Source of the DNA: a bacterium
GTDB taxonomy: Bacteria > Zixibacteria > MSB-5A5 > WJJR01
Direction: 5' to 3'
NCBI GenBank assembly: GCA_021813505.1
Contig: JAKAKI010000075.1
Location: forward strand, 1 to 64,000
DNA length: 64,000 nucleotides
The position numbers were made by a program, and so were the translations under genes. Each line of letters starts with the position of its first letter. Within the stretch, counting starts at the first letter, position 1. The notes below the pieces were generated by a model that was not told the DNA's origin, searched no databases, and was given only the letters and a program-made list of their open reading frames with translations. This document shows, one piece after another, positions 40,465 to 50,737 of this stretch.

Positions 40465-40492
40465 CCCGGTCTGATTTGCAACCCATCCGCCC
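40465..40492. repeat. 28-bp direct repeat, left copy
   Basis: An exact 28-bp copy beginning CCCGGTCTGATTTGCAACCC; the other copy is at 41528-41555, so the two flank the 40552 gene. The local sequence also contains an imperfect tandem (AACCCATCTACCCGGTCTG then AACCCATCCGCCCGGTCTG), as in transposon ends that carry several transposase-binding sites. Confidence 0.7.
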
Positions 40493-40551
40493 GGTCTGTA
40501 AAGGTGTCGCCACCGCCCGACTCATTCCTATATTGAACGACAGAACGAGCT

Positions 40552-41340
40552 ATGCCGACGATACGGAACATACTTCTAATGGCGTTGACGGTAATCGTCA
40601 TCTCTGGCGTGGCGAGCGCGGGATCGGGTCGCGTGGATTCATCCGGTTATCGCCTGGCTTTGGCGGCAGCACTGGCCTCGCCGGACTCACCACGCGGGGC
40701 GATCTCCCGAGACGTCGCAGATGCTTTCGCAGCCGCGTTGCCAACGAGACTTATCCAGGAGGAATTTGAATTTGCGGGGGGAGACCCATCGGAGGCAATC
40801 GGGTGGAACATACACTTCGATAGCATGCCCGCTCCCTGGGACACGGCACGGCAGGTGTGGGCTTTCTATACAACCACGCACACCCGGGGTCTCGTGATGA
40901 TCCTGGAGCGTCAAGGCAAGACAGTCCGGTTCTGTTCACAAAAGGGTGCTTTGGAATCTCTTATGATGCCTGTCGTCCGAGTTTCCGGCGGTGACAAGAT
41001 CGGCATTGATGGGTCGGTAGTCACAGTTCTTGGTTTTTGGAGTCGCAAGATGAACTTGGGCGCGGAAATCCTCTCATGGGATGGGGCACAGTGTGATCTT
41101 CTCTCACCATGTGAGGATTCGCAAGCGGAGCGGCCATGTTCGGGTCTCCTCATGGGTCGCGAATGGCGGTACGAGAATTTCAGCGGCGATGGAATGTTGG
41201 AACTTGTCGTCGATCCAGCGGATTGGGAAGTGCGCGAACTGGGGAAGCAGGCGGACAAGCCTGTGGCTGTCTTCAGATATGACAAAGCCCGACACGCGTT
41301 TGTGCGGATTCCCGTTGACGTTCCGCCACTGACTAAGTGA
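40552..41340 (+). CDS. Exported protein of unknown function
   Basis: A 262-aa protein with a signal peptide (MPTIRNILLMALTVIVISGVASA). The mature part contains three cysteines near CDLLSPCEDSQAERPC and hydrophobic beta strands; no family is recognised. It has no lipobox and no transmembrane segment after the signal. It is bracketed by 28-bp direct repeats and by palindromic elements, so it may be an inserted cargo gene. Codon use and GC content are broadly like the neighbours but the region around it is repeat-rich. No clear ribosome binding site is seen (GACAGAACGAGC), so the start is uncertain. Confidence 0.65.
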   Translation: MPTIRNILLMALTVIVISGVASAGSGRVDSSGYRLALAAALASPDSPRGAISRDVADAFAAALPTRLIQEEFEFAGGDPSEAIGWNIHFDSMPAPWDTARQVWAFYTTTHTRGLVMILERQGKTVRFCSQKGALESLMMPVVRVSGGDKIGIDGSVVTVLGFWSRKMNLGAEILSWDGAQCDLLSPCEDSQAERPCSGLLMGREWRYENFSGDGMLELVVDPADWEVRELGKQADKPVAVFRYDKARHAFVRIPVDVPPLTK

Positions 41341-41442
41341 GGTCAGCTCGACCGCAATTAACCGCCACCATGGGCACCTTTTCCCGCGGACGGTGCCCCA
41401 CCGGAGAGTGGGTTGAAAAACCATCACCTTCGTGAATTCGAG

Positions 41443-41470
41443 AGGCCGGACACTCTTGTCCGGCCTTTTT
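41443..41470 (+). terminator. GGCCGGACA hairpin terminator (repeat copy 4)
   Basis: AGGCCGGACA-CTCT-TGTCCGGCCT is followed by TTTT, a complete terminator of the dispersed hairpin family, with a GAATTCG flank. It is about 100 bp after the preceding gene. Confidence 0.75.
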
Positions 41471-41527
41471 CAACACGCCCGGAGGGTGGGGCGCCATGTT
41501 GTCTCACCTGAATGTGTCGCTCATGTG

Positions 41528-41555
41528 CCCGGTCTGATTTGCAACCCATCCGCCC
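41528..41555. repeat. 28-bp direct repeat, right copy
   Basis: Identical to 40465-40492. The rest of 41341-41646 (306 bp) contains the terminator at 41443 and the accC upstream region, and no gene. Confidence 0.7.
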
Positions 41556-41646
41556 CGGTTTATCCCCGCCGGAATTGCTTTGTCCTCGACCGTTCCTGTT
41601 GCTTTCTTTCCGGGGCGGTATAGTGACCGTGAGAGGGCGATAGCTG

Positions 41647-43065
<1,419 letters not shown>

Positions 43066-43140
43066 TTGACAACTGCTCTGCAGCGGCGCTTGCACCTCGG
43101 AAGCGCCGTGACTATTTTGCCGGTCTATCCGGGAGGGACT

Positions 43141-43521
43141 GTGATTAAGGATAACCTGTTGTACACGAAAGAACACGAGTGGCTGAGTATCGATGGCCAG
43201 GACGCGACTGTCGGCGTCACCGACTTTGCCCAGAACGAATTGGGTGATATTGTCTTCGTCGAATTGCCCGCCAAGGGTACAAAGGTTGTGGCCGGCGCGC
43301 CGTTCGGAACGATCGAGGCTGTCAAGACGGTGGCGGAACTCTACGCGCCCGTCTCGGGTGAGATAGTTGCCGTCAACCAGAAGCTGCTCGATGAAGCGAT
43401 CCTGGTAAACACCGATTGTTACGGCGCCGGTTGGATGATCAAAATCCGCGTGAGTGATCCCCAGGAAGCCAAGAAGCTCTTGTCCGCTGCTGAGTACGGC
43501 GAAATGATTGCCTCTCATTAA
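43141..43521 (+). CDS. gcvH: Glycine cleavage system H protein
   Basis: This 126-aa carrier shuttles the aminomethyl group on lipoyl-Lys62 (motif GTIEAVKTVAEL). The start is GTG 43141, with GGGAGG 4-5 bp upstream and the family's opening (TKEHEW) soon after; the track's start at 43066 would add 25 unlikely residues. Neighbours are gcvPA, a thioredoxin-like gene and gcvPB, so the glycine decarboxylase loop is encoded here except for GcvT and lipoamide dehydrogenase. Confidence 0.95.
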   Translation: MIKDNLLYTKEHEWLSIDGQDATVGVTDFAQNELGDIVFVELPAKGTKVVAGAPFGTIEAVKTVAELYAPVSGEIVAVNQKLLDEAILVNTDCYGAGWMIKIRVSDPQEAKKLLSAAEYGEMIASH

Positions 43522-43550
43522 TCGCATCTGCAACCCAGACCCCAAGGACC

Positions 43551-44966
43551 ATGGAATACACATCACACACTGATCAATCACGGCGCGAGATGCTGGCCGC
43601 AATCGGCGTCCGGAGTCTCGACGAGTTGTTCAAAGCCATACCGGCCGATGTCCGCCAGAAGGCGCCGTTGCGCCTGCCGGACGGCCTGTCACAAGCCGAA
43701 GTGGATTCGCTGCTCGAATCGTTGGCCGGACAGAACGCGGCTGCTCCGGAGGTGGTCTCGTACCTCGGCGGAGGAATCTACAATCATCATGTTCCCGCGG
43801 CGGTCGATGCGGTCTCGTTCCGATCGGAATTCTACACAGCCTACACACCCTACCAGCCGGAAGTCGCGCAGGGGACACTGCAGGCCACCTACGAATTCCA
43901 ATCCATGATTCGCCGCCTGACCGGAATGGACGTCGCCCAGGCTTCGCTCTATGATGTCGGATCCGCACTGGCCGAAGCCGCGCTCGTCGCCATCGCCCAG
44001 ACCGGCCGACGGAAGCTGATCATCGCCGGCACATTGAATCCTCGGTTCCGGAGCGTGCTCGACACATACCTGTCGGCACAGAATGCGCTTATCGATGTCG
44101 CCATCGGCAGCGACGGACGTACCGATTTCGCCAAGCTCAGTGCGTTAACCGATGATCAGACCGCGGCCGTGATCATGCCCTCGCCGAACTACTTCGGCTC
44201 GCTCGAGCGATGGGATGAAGGCGCCAAAGTCGCGCATCGTCACGGGGCGTTGTTTGTCACCGTCTTCTATCCCATCTCCCTGGGACTTATCAAGCCACCC
44301 GGAGACTGTGGCGCCGACATCGCGGTCGGTGAAGGCCAGTCACTCGGCAATCCGCCCTCATTCGGTGGACCGCTGCTGGGACTCTTCGCGATCAAAAAGG
44401 AATTCATTCGCCGGCTGCCGGGACGGCTGATTGGCCGCTCGGTCGATGCACTTGGACAAACCGCATACGTGATGACCCTGCAGACTCGCGAGCAGCACAT
44501 CCGCCGCGAAAAGGCTACCTCCAACATCTGCACAGCACAGGCCCTGCTCGCGACCCGAGCAGCAATCTACATGGCCCTCTTGGGCAAACAGGGCATCGTC
44601 CAGTTGGCCCGGACCTGCTCCGAGCGGGCGCATTATCTCGCCTCGCGCATTGCTGCTCTCAAAGGCTACTCTATCCCCTTTGGCGCTTCGTTTTTCAATG
44701 AGTTTGTCGTCGAGGCGCCGGTTGCGGCCCGCGTGGTCCTGGAGCAGTTGCGCCGACGCGGAATCATCGGTGGCATCGAGCTCGGTGGACGTTTCCCTGG
44801 GTTTGATCGCCGTCTCTTAGTCAGTGTGACAGAGCGTCACTCGCCGGCCATGCTGGATCGGCTGGTCGAGGAATTGCGCAGCGCCGCTTCCGGCACGGCA
44901 ACCGATATGCCCGCGAAGCCGACGTCATACTCCGGACGGGACATGACAGCCTCAGAGCGGCGTTAA
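43551..44966 (+). CDS. gcvPA: Glycine dehydrogenase subunit 1 (P1)
   Basis: This 471-aa protein is the N-terminal half of the P protein, as a separate alpha subunit. Features: MEYTSHTDQSRREMLAAIGV, then LGGGIYNHHVPAAVDAV and SYLG; FYTAYTPYQPEVAQGTLQATYEFQSMI; NICTAQALLA. It lacks the PLP lysine, which resides in GcvPB. The tail (SGTATDMPAKPTSYSGR) is not conserved. The stop codon overlaps the next gene's start (TAATG). Confidence 0.95.
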   Translation: MEYTSHTDQSRREMLAAIGVRSLDELFKAIPADVRQKAPLRLPDGLSQAEVDSLLESLAGQNAAAPEVVSYLGGGIYNHHVPAAVDAVSFRSEFYTAYTPYQPEVAQGTLQATYEFQSMIRRLTGMDVAQASLYDVGSALAEAALVAIAQTGRRKLIIAGTLNPRFRSVLDTYLSAQNALIDVAIGSDGRTDFAKLSALTDDQTAAVIMPSPNYFGSLERWDEGAKVAHRHGALFVTVFYPISLGLIKPPGDCGADIAVGEGQSLGNPPSFGGPLLGLFAIKKEFIRRLPGRLIGRSVDALGQTAYVMTLQTREQHIRREKATSNICTAQALLATRAAIYMALLGKQGIVQLARTCSERAHYLASRIAALKGYSIPFGASFFNEFVVEAPVAARVVLEQLRRRGIIGGIELGGRFPGFDRRLLVSVTERHSPAMLDRLVEELRSAASGTATDMPAKPTSYSGRDMTASERR

Positions 44967-45892
44967 TGACAGTGACGTTGAACTTGCATTCAGTTATGAT
45001 CAAGTCGCTTTCAAAGATTGCCGTTCTCGTCTTCTGCCTGGCGTTCCTGCCCACTCTCGCGCAGAGCGCCTCCAAGACGGGAGCGGCGCTTCCCGACTCG
45101 ATCACTTGGAATCTGACGCTGGAAGCCGCGCTGAAGTTGGCGGCTGACTCCGGCCGGCACGTCATCGCCGATTTCTTCACCGACTGGTGCAAGTGGTGCA
45201 AAGTGCAGGATGAATCCACCTTCACCGACGCGCGCGTCATTGCGCTTGGCCCGCGTTTCTACTTCGCGCGCATCAACGCCGAAGTCGATACTACGAATGC
45301 CTTGAGATACGGAGTTAATGGTTACCCCACCGTCATCCTCTTTGACAAGACCGGTGCCGAGGTGGATCGGATCGTCGGCTATCTCCGGCCCGAGGAGTTC
45401 GTTGCCACGATCGAAGATTACCTCGAGGGGATTGGGACCAAAGCAGCTCTGGAAACCAAGTCGCGCGAGAACCCTCAGGATTTGGGACTTCGGTTTCAAT
45501 TGGTCATGAAATACGAGGGCCGCGGTGACTTCGCTATGGCCCGGGCGCAGATCCAGCAGATTATGATCTCCGATCCCGACAATAATTCCAAGGTCACCGA
45601 CAAGGCGATGTTCGAACTTGCCGTGATGGACCGAAAAGAGAAGAACTGGTATAAGTCCATCGAAGGCTTCCGCAAGTTCATCAAGAAGTTCCCCGGCTCG
45701 AAAATGCGTGAGGATGCGGGAACCTATATCCCCTGGCTGTATGCCAAGGCCGGTGACAAGAAACAGGCGTTGAAATTCTATAAGGAATTTCTCGACGAAT
45801 TTTCCGGGTCATCGCAGACGGGCTGGGTCAAAGATCAGATCAAGATTCTCGAAGCCCCGGCCGACAGCAACGCAGCGAAGACAAGCGGCTAA
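44966..45892 (+). CDS. Secreted thioredoxin-like protein with TPR-like C terminus
   Basis: A 308-aa exported protein. ATG 44966 overlaps the gcvPA stop (TAATG); ATG 44996, which begins the signal peptide directly (MIKSLSKIAVLVFCLAF), is an alternative. After the signal comes a thioredoxin domain with the active-site pair WCKWC in FFTDWCKWCKVQDEST and the cis-Pro in NGYPTVILFD. Then come helical, TPR-like repeats (about 175-300: ARAQIQQIMISDPDNNSKV). The protein resembles DUF255/thioredoxin-TPR periplasmic oxidoreductases. It is inserted between gcvPA and gcvPB, a position with no metabolic logic that I can see. Confidence 0.88.
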   Translation: MTVTLNLHSVMIKSLSKIAVLVFCLAFLPTLAQSASKTGAALPDSITWNLTLEAALKLAADSGRHVIADFFTDWCKWCKVQDESTFTDARVIALGPRFYFARINAEVDTTNALRYGVNGYPTVILFDKTGAEVDRIVGYLRPEEFVATIEDYLEGIGTKAALETKSRENPQDLGLRFQLVMKYEGRGDFAMARAQIQQIMISDPDNNSKVTDKAMFELAVMDRKEKNWYKSIEGFRKFIKKFPGSKMREDAGTYIPWLYAKAGDKKQALKFYKEFLDEFSGSSQTGWVKDQIKILEAPADSNAAKTSG

Positions 45893-45921
45893 ACATCCCG
45901 ATCATCATCGAGGCTGAAATC

Positions 45922-47379
45922 ATGGATTCGAAACTGGGCAGGACGATATTCGACATTTCGCATGCGAACACCATCGGCGTGACGCCCCCGGTTCCCGGCG
46001 TGGCTGCCTCTGACAAGTCATGGCAGATACCTGCGGAATTCCTCCGCGAGTCTGAGATCGACTGGCCCGAGGTCTCCGAGCCGGAAGTCGTGCGGCATTA
46101 CATCCAGCTCTCGACATTGAATCACCATATCGACAAGGACACCTACCCCCTGGGGTCGTGCACAATGAAGTACAACCCCAAGATCAACGACCGCGCGGCG
46201 TCGCTGCCCGGTTTTGTCGGATTGCATCCGGAGACTCCGGATGCCGACTGCCAGGGTGCGCTCCAATTGATGTGGGAACTGGCGCAGGACCTGGCCGAGA
46301 TCACCGGGATGGATGACGTCCGCCTGCAGCCGTCCGCCGGTGCTCAGGGTGAAATGGTGGGGCTGCTGATCGCCCGCGCTTACCATAAACAACATGGCCA
46401 GGACCGCCGCACCGTGATCATCCCCGATTCATCGCACGGCACCAATCCGGCTTCCGTGACCCTCTCAGGTTTCGAGCCGGTACCGATCAAGTCCAACGCG
46501 GAAGGTCTGGTTAATCCCGATGTGCTCGCGTCTGTCCTGGATGAAACGACCGCGTGCATCATGCTCACCAACCCGAACACGCTGGGGCTTTTCGAGCGTG
46601 AGATCAAACGCATTGTCGACATGGCGCATGCGAAGGGCGCGCTGGTCTACAACGACGGTGCCAACACGAACGCGCTTTTGGGCCTGGCCCGCGCCGGCGA
46701 CATGGGCTTCGATGTCCTGCACCTGAATCTGCACAAAACGTTTTCCACGCCCCATGGTGGAGGCGGACCCGGCGCCGCGGCAGTCGGTGTGAAGAAACAT
46801 CTGATCCCATTCCTGCCCGGCCCCGCAATTGTCCGCTCGGAAACCAATGGCATCGTGCAATTCAAACGCCAGAGCCCCGATCCGCTCTCGATTGGCTCGG
46901 TCCACACGTTCTTCGGCAACTTCGGCGTCCTGGTACGCGCATACACATACATCCGTTCGCTCGGCGCGCCCGGGCTCAGACGCGTGGCGGAAGATTCGAT
47001 TCTGAATGCCAATTACCTCCGCACCCTGATCAAGGATGCCTACGATATCCCGCATGCCGGTCCGTGCATGCACGAGTTTGTCGCGTCAGCGTCCCGGCAA
47101 AAAAAGAACGGCGTCCGCGGTGGGCAAATCGCCAAGCGTCTCCTGGATTTTGGTGTGCATCCGCCGACGGTCTATTTCCCCCTGATCGTACCCGAAGCGC
47201 TCATGATCGAACCGACGGAGACCGAGAGCAAAGAACGCATCGACGCTTACGCCGCTGCGCTCCTCGCGATCGCCAAAGAAGCCGAGACCAATCCCGATTT
47301 CGTCAACGCGGCTCCCCACACGACCCGCGTGCGCAAAATCGACGAAGCCCGCGCGGCACGCGATCTCGACGTCGGATGA
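45922..47379 (+). CDS. gcvPB: Glycine dehydrogenase subunit 2 (P2)
   Basis: This 485-aa protein is the PLP-binding half of the P protein. The PLP lysine lies near residue 271 in HLNLHKTFSTPHGGGGPG. Other motifs are NHHIDKDTYPLGSCTMKYNPK, TGMDDVRLQPSAGAQGE and TNPNTLGLFE. With GcvPA it decarboxylates glycine and passes the aminomethyl group to GcvH. It closes the gcv set and is followed by a terminator. Confidence 0.96.
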   Translation: MDSKLGRTIFDISHANTIGVTPPVPGVAASDKSWQIPAEFLRESEIDWPEVSEPEVVRHYIQLSTLNHHIDKDTYPLGSCTMKYNPKINDRAASLPGFVGLHPETPDADCQGALQLMWELAQDLAEITGMDDVRLQPSAGAQGEMVGLLIARAYHKQHGQDRRTVIIPDSSHGTNPASVTLSGFEPVPIKSNAEGLVNPDVLASVLDETTACIMLTNPNTLGLFEREIKRIVDMAHAKGALVYNDGANTNALLGLARAGDMGFDVLHLNLHKTFSTPHGGGGPGAAAVGVKKHLIPFLPGPAIVRSETNGIVQFKRQSPDPLSIGSVHTFFGNFGVLVRAYTYIRSLGAPGLRRVAEDSILNANYLRTLIKDAYDIPHAGPCMHEFVASASRQKKNGVRGGQIAKRLLDFGVHPPTVYFPLIVPEALMIEPTETESKERIDAYAAALLAIAKEAETNPDFVNAAPHTTRVRKIDEARAARDLDVG

Positions 47380-47409
47380 AATCGGGTTCCGAATCCGACC
47401 GATTTGTAT

Positions 47410-47433
47410 GGGCGTATTGCATACGCCCCTTTT
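47410..47433 (+). terminator. Rho-independent terminator after gcvPB
   Basis: GGGCGTAT-TGC-ATACGCCC is followed by CTTTT. It marks the boundary between core metabolism and the accessory island. Confidence 0.85.
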
Positions 47434-47510
47434 CGCTTGCCCCGGCGCCGGACTTTCGAAGTTAAGAAATCCTTGCGATAGAGGTACTGAGGGCAGATCA
47501 TATAGCCCTG

Positions 47511-50500
47511 ATGCCAGCACCTCCACTGATCCTTGATCTCGTTGAGCGGTTCGGTGCTCACAGCGACGCCTACCGTTCCGGCCAGTACAACGAAACCCAG
47601 CTCCGGCGTGAGTTTCTCGATCCATTCTTTGGAGCACTCGGTTGGGACGTGAACAACGCGCAAGGATATGCGGAAGCTTACAAGGACGTCATTCACGAGG
47701 ATGCAATCAAAGTCGGAAGTGCGACCAAGGCTCCCGACTACTGTTTCCGGACCGGGGGCGCGCGTAAGTTCTTCGTTGAGGCCAAAAAACCCTCGGTAAA
47801 TCTTAAAGAGGATCCCAGTGCCGCCTACCAACTCAGGCGTTATGCCTGGTCGGCGAAGCTGCCCCTGTCGATTCTTACGGACTTCGAAGAATTTGCTGTC
47901 TACGACTGCCGCGTAAAACCCGCGCTCTCCGACAATCCATCCAAGGGGCGCACGCTCTATTTCACCTACACGGACTATCCCGCCCGTTGGGACGAGATCG
48001 CAGCGAGCTTTTCGAGGGACTCGGTCCTGAAGGGATCGTTTGACAAGTATGCGGAATCGACCAAGGCCAAGAAGGGAACCGCCGAAGTGGACGCGGCTTT
48101 CCTGGAAGAAATCGAATCCTGGCGTGACCTGCTGGCCCGCAATATCGCCCTCCGCAATCCCAAGCTGTCACAGAGAGAACTGAACTTCGCGGTGCAGCGC
48201 ACCATCGACCGGCTGATCTTCTTGCGCATTGCAGAAGATCGAGGTGTCGAGGAATACGCGACATTACGTGCCCTGCTGAACGGCACCAACTGCTACAAGC
48301 GCCTGCGCGAGCTTTATTACTCTGCGGATCACAAGTACAACTCCGGCCTGTTTCACTTCGAACCCGAAAAGGGCCGCAACGAGGCACCGGATGATCTGAC
48401 TCCAAAACTGACCATTGATGACAAACCACTCAAAGACATCATAAAGCGGCTTTATTACCCTGACAGCCCGTACGAGTTCGCGGTCCTGCCGGCGGACATC
48501 CTGGGCCAGGTCTACGAGCAATTCCTGGGCAAGGTGATTCGGCTCACCGGTGGCCACCGGGCAGTAGTCGAAGACAAGCCGGAGGTCAAGAAGGCCGGCG
48601 GTGTATTCTACACGCCGGGCTACATCGTGGACTACATCGTCTCCCATACCTTGGGTGCCATTCTCAAACCTGAGTCCGGCCAGGGGGAGCCAAGCGTCAA
48701 GGATGTCGCGAAGCTGCGCGTCCTTGATCCTGCGTGCGGGTCGGGATCGTTTCTCATTGCGGCGTATCAGTACCTGCTCGACTGGCACCATAAAGCCTAT
48801 ATCGCCGATGATCCGGAGAAACACGCAACAGGCAGGAATCCGAAATTGTATCGGGCGCAGGGCGGATGGCGGCTGACCACGGCCGAGCGCAAACGAATCC
48901 TCCTGGCGAACATTTACGGCGTCGACATCGACATTCAGGCCGTGGAAGTCACCAAGCTTTCACTCCTTTTGAAGGTGCTGGAGGGAGAATCAGGCGAAAC
49001 ACTCGCCAGCCAATTGAAGTTTCTGCATGAGCGTGCACTTCCCGACCTGGGGGATAACATCAAATGGGGTAATTCCCTCATCGGCCCCGAGTTCTACAAA
49101 CAGCAGGAACTTGGCTTGATGGGAGAAGCAGATCGTTACCGGGTCAATGTCTTCGACTGGAAAGACCAATTCCCGGCAGTGATGAGCCGTGGGGGATTCG
49201 ACGTGATTATCGGCAATCCCCCCTATATCCGGATTCAAGCGCTGAAAGAGTGGGCGCCGCTTGAAGTTGAGTATTACAAAGAGCGGTACAAGTCGGCGGG
49301 CAAAGGCAATTACGACATCTATGTCGTCTTCGTCGAACGCGCCCACTCCCTTCTGAACAAGACAGGCCGGCTCGGCTTCATTTTGCCGCACAAGTTCTTC
49401 AACGCCCAGTATGGTGAGCCTCTGCGCCAGATCCTGGCAGACGGCCGGCACTTGGAGCACGTCGTCCACTTTGGTGATCAGCAGGTCTTCACCGGGGCAA
49501 CGACATACACTTGCCTGATGTTCCTCGGAATGACGGCGAGCGATGTAGTACAAGTTTCCAAAGTGGACGACTTGGTCGCGTGGCGAAACGGGACCCAACC
49601 GCCGCAAGGGTCCATCGAAAGCGCTAAGATCACCCACGCAGAATGGAATTTCGTGGTGGGGCAGGGCAGTCGACTGTTTGATAGGCTTCGAGCAATGCCC
49701 GTTAAATTGGGGGATGTGGCCGGACGAATGGCCCAGGGCATTAGGACGAGTGCGAACGAAATCTTTGTGCTCGACACGGTGGCCGTGAAGCGGAAGACCA
49801 TCACTGCACGCTCCTTGGCTCTCGACGCGGAGGTGGAACTCGAGTCGGGGATCGCCCAGTGCTTCCTATTGGGCCGCGAAATCCGACGCTACTACATCGC
49901 TGATTCGGCGAAGACTGTCATCATACCTTATCGAATTGTCAGTGGTCACTCAGTTTTGATTTCGGAACAAGAAATGCAGAAGAGTTTCCCGCGGACGTTT
50001 GAGTATCTCTCGGACAATAAGAAGGCATTGGAAAATCGCGAACGGGGCAGAATGAGAGGTCTGTACTGGTACGCGTTTTCGAGGCTACAGAACATTGAGA
50101 TCATGAAGTCTTCGAAGATTCTTGTGCCTGATATTGCTGCAGGGGCTTCGTTCGCATGGGACGAGAAGGGAGAGTACGCCTTCACGAGCGGCTACGGCAT
50201 AACATTTCGGGAGGGCATGAAGGAATCTCCCAAGTACATCCTGGGGCTGCTGAACAGTAAGGTGTTGGACTTCTACCTGAAGCGTATCAGCACAACAATG
50301 CGGGGTGGCTTCTTCCGGTACTTCACCCAATTCCTTGAACAACTTCCGATTCGACGTGTGGATTTCTCCGTGCCGGACGATAGGTCCAAGCACGACCGCA
50401 TGGTTGAGCAGGTTGATCGCATGCTATTGCTTCAACAGGAATTCAGTGAAGCCAAGACAGACCATGAAAGAACTTCGCTTCAGCGGCAGATTGACGTGAC

Positions 50501-50612
50501 AGACAAAATGATTGACGGGTTGGTGTATGAGTTGTATGGGTTGAGCGATGAGGAGGTTGCCGTCGTCGAGCAACCAGAGGGGGGCGACCGGGACCGGGAG
50601 AGGCCGGAATGA
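47511..50612 (+). CDS. Type IIG restriction-modification enzyme (fused nuclease-methyltransferase, Eco57I/MmeI-like)
   Basis: This 1033-aa protein combines cutting and methylation. The N-terminal nuclease domain shows a PD-(D/E)xK arrangement (PD at 75-76, EAK at 90-92). A helical linker and the gamma-class-like N6-adenine methyltransferase follow, with motif I DPACGSGSF near residue 405 and motif IV NPPY near 567. The C-terminal half (about 700-1000) is the target-recognition region, containing YSRLQNIEIM-like and LLNSKVLDFYLK segments seen in Eco57I-type TRDs. It should act alone, cutting at a set distance from its site and modifying one strand. No separate methyltransferase or second restriction gene is present. 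The island position, followed by IS and RhuM remnants, suggests horizontal acquisition. Confidence 0.9.
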   Translation: MPAPPLILDLVERFGAHSDAYRSGQYNETQLRREFLDPFFGALGWDVNNAQGYAEAYKDVIHEDAIKVGSATKAPDYCFRTGGARKFFVEAKKPSVNLKEDPSAAYQLRRYAWSAKLPLSILTDFEEFAVYDCRVKPALSDNPSKGRTLYFTYTDYPARWDEIAASFSRDSVLKGSFDKYAESTKAKKGTAEVDAAFLEEIESWRDLLARNIALRNPKLSQRELNFAVQRTIDRLIFLRIAEDRGVEEYATLRALLNGTNCYKRLRELYYSADHKYNSGLFHFEPEKGRNEAPDDLTPKLTIDDKPLKDIIKRLYYPDSPYEFAVLPADILGQVYEQFLGKVIRLTGGHRAVVEDKPEVKKAGGVFYTPGYIVDYIVSHTLGAILKPESGQGEPSVKDVAKLRVLDPACGSGSFLIAAYQYLLDWHHKAYIADDPEKHATGRNPKLYRAQGGWRLTTAERKRILLANIYGVDIDIQAVEVTKLSLLLKVLEGESGETLASQLKFLHERALPDLGDNIKWGNSLIGPEFYKQQELGLMGEADRYRVNVFDWKDQFPAVMSRGGFDVIIGNPPYIRIQALKEWAPLEVEYYKERYKSAGKGNYDIYVVFVERAHSLLNKTGRLGFILPHKFFNAQYGEPLRQILADGRHLEHVVHFGDQQVFTGATTYTCLMFLGMTASDVVQVSKVDDLVAWRNGTQPPQGSIESAKITHAEWNFVVGQGSRLFDRLRAMPVKLGDVAGRMAQGIRTSANEIFVLDTVAVKRKTITARSLALDAEVELESGIAQCFLLGREIRRYYIADSAKTVIIPYRIVSGHSVLISEQEMQKSFPRTFEYLSDNKKALENRERGRMRGLYWYAFSRLQNIEIMKSSKILVPDIAAGASFAWDEKGEYAFTSGYGITFREGMKESPKYILGLLNSKVLDFYLKRISTTMRGGFFRYFTQFLEQLPIRRVDFSVPDDRSKHDRMVEQVDRMLLLQQEFSEAKTDHERTSLQRQIDVTDKMIDGLVYELYGLSDEEVAVVEQPEGGDRDRERPE

Positions 50613-50701
50613 AACCATTGTGATGGACGCCCCATGCGGAAGACAGACCGCGGTATAGGGATATCGATCGGGATGAAGTCGAAATAACCGGAACCATCCC
50701 C

Positions 50702-50731
50702 TTGACACAAGGATTTTGGTCCAGTTAGACT
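50702..50731 (+). promoter_or_regulatory. Promoter immediately upstream of 50738, possible leaderless start
   Basis: TTGACA (50702-50707), 18-bp spacer and TAGACT (50726-50731). The expected transcription start (about 6-8 nt after the -10 box) coincides with the ATG at 50738, and no Shine-Dalgarno precedes the ATG. Together these suggest a leaderless transcript. Confidence 0.4.
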
Positions 50732-50737
50732 CAGGGT

